64,000 nucleotides of DNA from Adineta vaga. Lineage: Eukaryota > Rotifera. The notes under the pieces are model-generated. The model was not told the DNA's origin, did not search any database, and saw only the letters and a list, made by a program, of their open reading frames with translations. The position numbers and the translations under genes were made by a program. Of the stretch, positions 58,742 to 64,000 are shown one piece after another (position 1 is the first letter of the stretch; each line of letters begins with the position of its first letter). The DNA is taken from positions 5,456,001 to 5,520,000 of the forward strand of contig CP075492.1 in the NCBI GenBank assembly GCA_021613535.1. The letters run 5' to 3'.

Positions 58742-59680
58742 GATAGGATGAAGATAGTGGTGATGAAACTTGTTGTACAGTAACACGACGTTGCTGTTCA
58801 GAAGAAGAATTTTGTTCTTGTTGTCTTTGAATTTGTTGTTGACGTAATAATTGTTGATGTTGCTCTTGAAATCAAATAAAGGAACAAGGTTATAGATATT
58901 CTATCATCACTTCCTATCAATTTCATTATGTACGAGAGATTGCACACAAGGTTAATAATGACAAATAGATATAAAGAGAAAAAAAACCGACAGAACATAC
59001 CAGGTGTCAATTGACTATAGTATTGTTGTAAATAATCTTGATGTCGTTGAGGTGAAATTGAATGAGATTGTTGAGGAGAACCAGTCGAGACAGGACGAAC
59101 CGATACACGTTGTGCCTAAATTCGAATATGAAAAAAAAAAGTAGGCTTGAATGTTTTGATATACCTGCACATGATAATCCGGACTATGCGATGGACTTTC
59201 TGTCCATAAATCAACATTATGATGTGTATATTGAGCAGCACCTGGTGTTTGATAGACAACTGCTGGACCTGTTGAATGTCCGGATTGTTGACGAGAATCA
59301 AATTGAAAATGATGTTGTTGTGGTGATACTTGTGTTCGTTGTGGTGTACTTTGTAATTGATATGAATCTTGACTACCAAGTACTCGTACACTTGCACGAA
59401 CTTGAGGTGGCGGTGATGATGCTGATTGATAATGTTGTTGCGTTATACTCTTATTAAATCCACCTGTTGATTGATACGATTGTGGTATTTGATATGACTC
59501 ATTTAATCGAATTTGTTGATTTGATGAGCGTGAAACAGGATAACTCGAATAAGTTGGTGAACCGTATGAAGGTCCAGCTGATGAAGTATGATTTTGATAC
59601 GATTGTGATGTAGTAGCATTACTACTATTGAAATAATATTGATTATCTCCACTTGTACTACCGTAATAATTTGTGCTCAT
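57615..59680 (-). CDS. Gln/Ser/Pro-rich protein with polyQ tracts, function unknown
   Basis: A minus-strand gene of five or more exons. The first, from 59680, starts MSTNYYGSTSGDNQYYF. The last (about 57615-58406 and slightly beyond) starts NLMNKFATPTTPQSR. It is low-complexity throughout: Gln, Ser, Pro and Tyr dominate. CAA-coded polyQ runs lie at 57834-57857 and 58707-58742. Two more ordered motifs stand out: GIKNLMNKFATP and LGSIRDRFKTGSLSDD. Their K/R-F pattern recalls short actin- or LIM-protein-binding motifs, but this is a guess. No domain, signal peptide or membrane segment is visible. It is probably a disordered cytosolic or nuclear protein. Confidence 0.7.
58707..58742. repeat. (GTT)n / (CAA)n trinucleotide repeat encoding polyQ
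   Basis: About 12 GTT units on the plus strand, read as CAA (Gln) in the minus-strand gene. It is expected to vary in length between alleles. Confidence 0.85.
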
Positions 59681-60278
59681 CGTAATATAATATCAAAGAT
59701 TAGAAGAAAATAATGAAGAATAAATAAATAAGTGTACTCGAAAGTCGTTGGACTTCTCTTACCCACAAAAAAGTGTTTTTTTGTGCTCTATCGTTTTTCT
59801 TCTTCGTTAGTAGGATTTTTCTCTTCTACTTCTCCTCCTCTTTCCCTGCTAAATTCTGTTTCTATGTATCTATAGTAGAGTATCGTCGTTGCTACACAAA
59901 CCCAAAGAATATTGACCAAAAAGCAGATATATATTATATGTATATTTCTTCTCCATATGTGGGTGTTTTTTTCCTAGGATCGAAGCAAAAAAGCAAAGAG
60001 CACATAGATATATATATATATATGTACAGAAGAGAAAACAACGATTACTAAAAGAAAGAAAAATATGGAACAAAAACATCTTAGGACAAACATTCTCTTA
60101 TATATATATATATATATATCCATCCATCGACAAATATCTTTTTCCTATGAATTACTGAAAGAAATGGTATGAATAGAGCAAGAAGAAAAAGAAGAATAAG
60201 AAGAAGCACATTGTTGATGATTAGCACGAATGTCTCCAAGCTGTGGGACTTATGACCTCGTTATCATTAGTCCTGTGG
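59681..60278. other. Intergenic region with TA repeats
   Basis: About 600 bp with TA-dinucleotide runs near 60007-60022 and 60099-60119. T-rich upstream, then purine-rich at 60179-60206. No gene. Confidence 0.5.
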
Positions 60279-60783
60279 TTAAGATTTGTAAACACGTAAT
60301 GTTCGTTTAATCGTTTCACGACAAATAGGACATCTAGTTAATAATTTCGCACAGTTCAAACATGAGACAATATGACCACATTCAATAAATGCACAATTAG
60401 CAGGAGCATCTAAACATACTTTACAAGCATCTTCAGTACTCAAATCTGCCGATGTGTCATCCGATGACAAAGGCAGAGCAGATGCTCCTTTTTCGTTATA
60501 GGTCACTGAGGATGATTCTAGACAGAATAGGCCATAATTTATAATTAATTATTTCAAAGGGAATAATCATCATACTTGAACTATCATCAAATGTTCTATC
60601 TTTTCCATTTTTATTTGAATTTGTTCCTATTCCTAATGATGTTTGCCGATTGGATTGAAGATATTGAAATTTTTTAACTAATTCCTCCATGGATAATTGT
60701 TTAGCCATTGATACAAACTCGTCAATTTCCTCTTTTATAAGACTTTTTTTTACTTTGTTTTTGTTGGTGATTCTCTTCAACAA
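60279..60783 (-). CDS. C-terminal RING-finger E3 ligase (CARP/IAP/LRSAM1 style), 5' end unresolved
   Basis: Exons about 60576-60783 and 60279-60517 join in phase. The C-terminal C3HC4 RING reads CKVCLDAPANCAFIECGHIV, then SCLNCAKL and RCPICRETIKRTLRVYKS. The RING sits at the extreme C-terminus, ending in a hydrophobic-basic strand, as in RNF34/RFFL (CARP), IAPs and LRSAM1, where that tail helps dimerisation. Upstream is a charged helix (SMEELVKKFQYLQSNRQ) and a Ser/Asp-rich linker. The frame runs back to a TTG near 60783; I found no upstream ATG exon that splices in phase. The first in-frame ATG begins MAKQLSMEEL. A true first exon may lie further upstream or be missed. Confidence 0.7.
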
Positions 60784-61026
60784 AATAAAAAAAAAGAAAT
60801 AAGATTAGAAAACGAATAATTCTGTGATTCTTTATATGTCTAAGAAATTTTTTCAACATCGCGGAATGAATGACTCAAAAAACTAACATATCTGATAAGC
60901 TGACTATTACATCATTATAAGAACAAAACAAAATTCAGCTGCTCATGGAGACGAGCAGAAAGAATTGTATGAATGGTATAGAATATATTTGTATGTCAAT
61001 TTAGGTTTTTTTTCTCAAAAGCTTTT

Positions 61027-61057
<31 letters not shown>

Positions 61058-61166
61058 AAAAGAAAATCTTTCTTTTTTGTTTCTGTTTGTACATGTGTCG
61101 ATGCATTTCTATTTCAATAATTTTTAATAGTTGAAAGTTTGTTTTCATCCCAAAAAACGAAAAAAA
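60784..61166. other. Intergenic region
   Basis: About 380 bp between the divergent RING and GT31 genes. A (GAA)n-like purine tract lies at about 61033-61062. A missing 5' exon of the RING gene could lie here. Confidence 0.45.
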
Positions 61167-62325
61167 ATGAGACGAAGCCGAACTGATCGAATATTTCTTT
61201 CTTTGATTATGTTATTAATAATCTATATTGGTTGGTATATTTTCAATGGAACTCGTCGACCTGTACGTGATTCAGTTGAAGAACAAGCTTATTTACATGC
61301 TGTTAGTGGATCATTACCATTGATACATAATGCGAAATTATGTTCAGGACGTGATATTGATTTGTTATTTGTTATTATTTCTGCAGGTTCACATTTTCTT
61401 GAACGACAAGCTGTTCGAGAAACATGGGGATCCATGACCAATGCATTCAATGTACGTTCTCAACGTTTATTTGTTGTTGGTTATCAATATGGTAGTAATC
61501 TTTATAATGATCTATTAAATGAAGCTGAGCATGAAAAAGATATTCTTTATTTAACTGAAGAGGATACTTTAATGACACAAAAAGAACTACATGCATATCG
61601 TTGGTTAGATAAATATTGTCCAAATGCAACATTTACATTTAAAACAGAAGATGATTTGTTGGTGAATACAATTTTATTACATGAACTTGTTGCTGAATTA
61701 AAACATAAACCTGAAATCGTTCAAAATCGATCTTTATATAATATTTCATTGAATCCACTTTTTCTTGCTCGTAATAATCCAGATGTACATACGTTTCTTT
61801 TCGGTTGGGCATTTGAACCTGGTAAACCACAACGAAATACAACTATGGGTCAATATTATGTTAGTTTTAAAGAATATTCAAAAGAATTATATCCACGTTA
61901 CTGTTCTGGTTAGTTTTACTTTGATTTCTATGAAAGAAAAAAGAAGAAGTTTTCGTTTGTCTTACTTAGGTTTTGGTTATCTGATGGATCTAGAAACACG
62001 AAGATTATTGGCAGAACAAGGTTTAAAATATGAACATCCATTTCGTTTTTCAGATATTTTTATCACGGGAATTTTACCTGAACGATCAGATTTTTTTTGT
62101 GATATTCTTCCATTTACTTATACGCAAGGTACAACAGAACAATGTATAAATAATATTAAACGAAATAATTTAAAGGACATAACAGTATCAACACCACCAC
62201 TTCTTGTTTGTTCAACAGGTCGTCATACAGCACAGAATACATTTTCAGATTATTATCGCATTTGGACAGTCTTAAAATATGTCTATGGTGATCGAATACA
62301 TGGAAATAAACGTAATAAAGCTTAA
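61167..62325 (+). CDS. GT31-family glycosyltransferase (beta-1,3-galactosyl/GlcNAc-transferase type)
   Basis: Two exons (61167-61908, 61970-62325; GT-AG intron) give 365 residues. The ATG at 61167 is chosen over a TTG further up. A type II anchor (IFLSLIMLLIIYIGWYIF) follows the basic MRRSRTDR tip. GT31 landmarks are FLERQAVRETWGS, a DxD-like TFTFKTEDDLLVN, the CSGFGYLMDLE motif and FSDIFITGIL, which corresponds to the EDV-x-x-G motif. Such Golgi enzymes build beta-1,3 linkages on glycoproteins or glycolipids. The sugar and acceptor are not inferable. Cysteines near the C-terminus (FFCDILPF, QCINN) probably form disulfides. Confidence 0.9.
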
Positions 62326-62494
62326 AAACAGAGACACGAAGTAAATGTTTTTTTTTCGCAGTCTATTCAATTGTTTTTAGATGGTTATATTTATTTTTCA
62401 TTCGTATTATATGTAGATAAACAAATATAGAAAGTTTCATTTGTTGTGGAAAAATAATCAAAAAAAAAGAAATATTTTATTACGAAAAAGTATC

Positions 62495-64000
62495 TCATTC
62501 ATCTGAAGATAATTGTAGTTTGAAAATATAAATTAGGATAGTAATCAAAAAAGTAAAATTAATAAAGTTTGATGAACTTCTATTAATAGGTGTTGTTGTA
62601 GTTGGTGGAACAGCCGTTGTTACCTCACTTAATGAACTGCATGGAGCAATTGTAATATCATCAATTGCAACAGCTAGTGGAGTTGGTCGTCGTTGATATA
62701 TTCGAAAATAAACTGATTCTTTACAAGCAGTCGATGGAAAAGACGTTGTAACTATTCGCCATCCACGACTATCATCTAATTCAACTGACCAAAGATTTGT
62801 ATTAGTACAATCTAAAGTTAACATTTGTAATTTAGTATTTTGTTCGTCTGGTTCGACATTTGTCGAATTAACAAAATAAGCAAATCGAATACACATATCA
62901 GCATTTGTTTCAATCAATCGTGTTTTTATTTGTCCATGAATGAGTGTTGATGGTGTATCTCGAGAACGTGCCCAATAAAGAAACCAATCACCACTTATTC
63001 CAGAAGAATATTTTGGACCGAGTCCTTCATTACGAATTCGATCTGGTGTTACAAGAGAACTATTAATGACAGTTTGTGGTGAAAGATATATATAATCATT
63101 TTGAATACCACATGATGGATCATAATCCGAATCAAAATCACATGCAAAATTTAGATAAGAATCTCCACGAAAATACTTTTGTTGATATCCACATGATCTT
63201 ATATCAAGCGAATCAATTGCAAATGAACTATTTACTTTAGTTCCTGAATCCATACGAAATAGAAGAGAATAATTTCCTATTGGTAATGATGCATATGCCC
63301 ATGACCTAATTTTAAAAGAGAATGATTTAGATTATTTTATTTGAAATACTGTTATTTACCATCGTTGATTGAAATAAGTATAATTCACTGGATTAATTGG
63401 CCAAACTTGCATGAGAGATTGACCATTCGTTTGATCCCATGCTAATACTGTCAGTTTACTAGTATGAAATGCTGTTCCAAATCTGTAATATTGAAAACTA
63501 AGACAAAATGTAGGATCATCTCTTGTAAAGTTAAATACACGTGTATTTAAATAACCAGCAGCACCCGATTTCAATGAATCGGAATTATTTAACCAGAGAT
63601 AATGACCTAGAAAATGAATGCGAAAATTAATTAGTTTTAAAAAGTTTTTTGTTGTTGTTAAAAGACCTGTTTGATCTCCAATGGAATAATCTGCTGGTGG
63701 TGCTTGTATTGTATAATTTTGAGCTTGTTGTGCTTGAATAATTGACCAACTATAGGAATAATTCGAAAGTGAAATAAATTCAGGACATAAAGTTTTATCG
63801 AAATCACATTGAAAAACTTTTATTTCTGGTGTCCATTTTGAATCTGGACATAATGAAATAGATATATCATCAAGATCTATCGATTGTGTAACATTACGAT
63901 ATGACATGAAGGGAATAAATTGACTCGCATATGGTGTTTCCAAAGTAAAAGTAAACCATTTTGTATTATCTCCTTCGACTCCAACTCGACCTGTTTGCAA
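62495..64000 (-). CDS. MAM-domain cell-surface protein, C-terminal part (runs off the window)
   Basis: The visible minus-strand exons are about 63667-64000 (open at the edge), 63360-63606 and 62495-63305, joined in phase. At least two MAM-like beta-sandwich units are seen. Each begins with a Cys-Asp-Phe-Asp/Glu turn (VFQCDFDKTLCPEF; NFACDFDSDYDPSCGI), continues through a YLW or FLYW aromatic strand, and closes with a hydrophobic strand and Cys (SIDLDDISISLC; AVAIDDITIAPC). A Thr/Pro linker and a C-terminal hydrophobic segment (FINFTFLITILIYIF) give a single TM or GPI signal. MAM domains mediate adhesion and oligomerisation. The N-terminus, with any signal peptide, lies beyond 64000. Confidence 0.8.

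Noticed and set aside
57551-59457. Several long frames antisense or out of frame to the Q-rich gene
   Set aside because: They are translations of the same CAA/GTT repeat-rich sequence in other frames.

Overview
This window looks like compact animal nuclear DNA, most likely from a bdelloid rotifer or a close relative. The evidence is AT-rich intergenic DNA, dense genes on both strands, GT-AG introns of mostly 45-65 nt, the standard genetic code, and clear metazoan proteins (Orai, KChIP, SMARCC, ZEB-type fingers, an FGF-like protein, SBDS, CHMP3, RABGGTB). Non-animal-type genes are mixed in (a GH125 mannosidase, Amt transporters, a secreted GMC oxidoreductase), which fits a bdelloid. The taxon is an inference. 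Exon joins were checked by reading frame and splice signals only; no transcript or database search was available.

Layout. 1-4.2 kb holds repeats: a 670-bp foldback element (771-1441) and the 5' end of a decayed LTR retrotransposon (3027-3960). 4.6-17.3 kb holds a GT61 glycosyltransferase, a divergent Rel/NF-kB-like gene, a GH125 mannosidase, a secreted propeptide-like gene, an unknown gene, a DUF1772-like membrane protein, and a METTL25-RABGGTB pair only 39 bp apart. 17.9-25.9 kb holds a secreted chitin-binding gene whose 1.16-kb intron appears to contain an opposite-strand cilia-type gene, then a two-TM protein, SBDS, a GMC oxidoreductase and a beta-helix protein with a homopolymer frameshift. 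28-38.7 kb holds an LSU-rRNA-derived scrap, an FGF-like gene, Orai, a KChIP-like gene with three candidate first exons, CHMP3, PRXL2, two divergent PMP3 genes and MLF. 39.5-43.3 kb holds a short SMARCC followed by an orphan ZEB-type zinc-finger exon. 43.7-48.5 kb holds a GPI-type secreted protein and a tandem Amt pair. 50.4-64 kb holds URB1, a Q-rich protein, a RING protein, a GT31 transferase and a MAM-domain protein that runs off the window.

The genes do not form one pathway; most are housekeeping or signalling genes in a gene-dense region. The most unusual features are architectural: the nested gene, the possible operon with splice acceptors directly at start codons, the interchangeable first exons of the Ca-sensor gene, the SMARCC/zinc-finger junction, patchy identity between the Amt copies, and the sequence-divergent Rel, FGF and Orai proteins.
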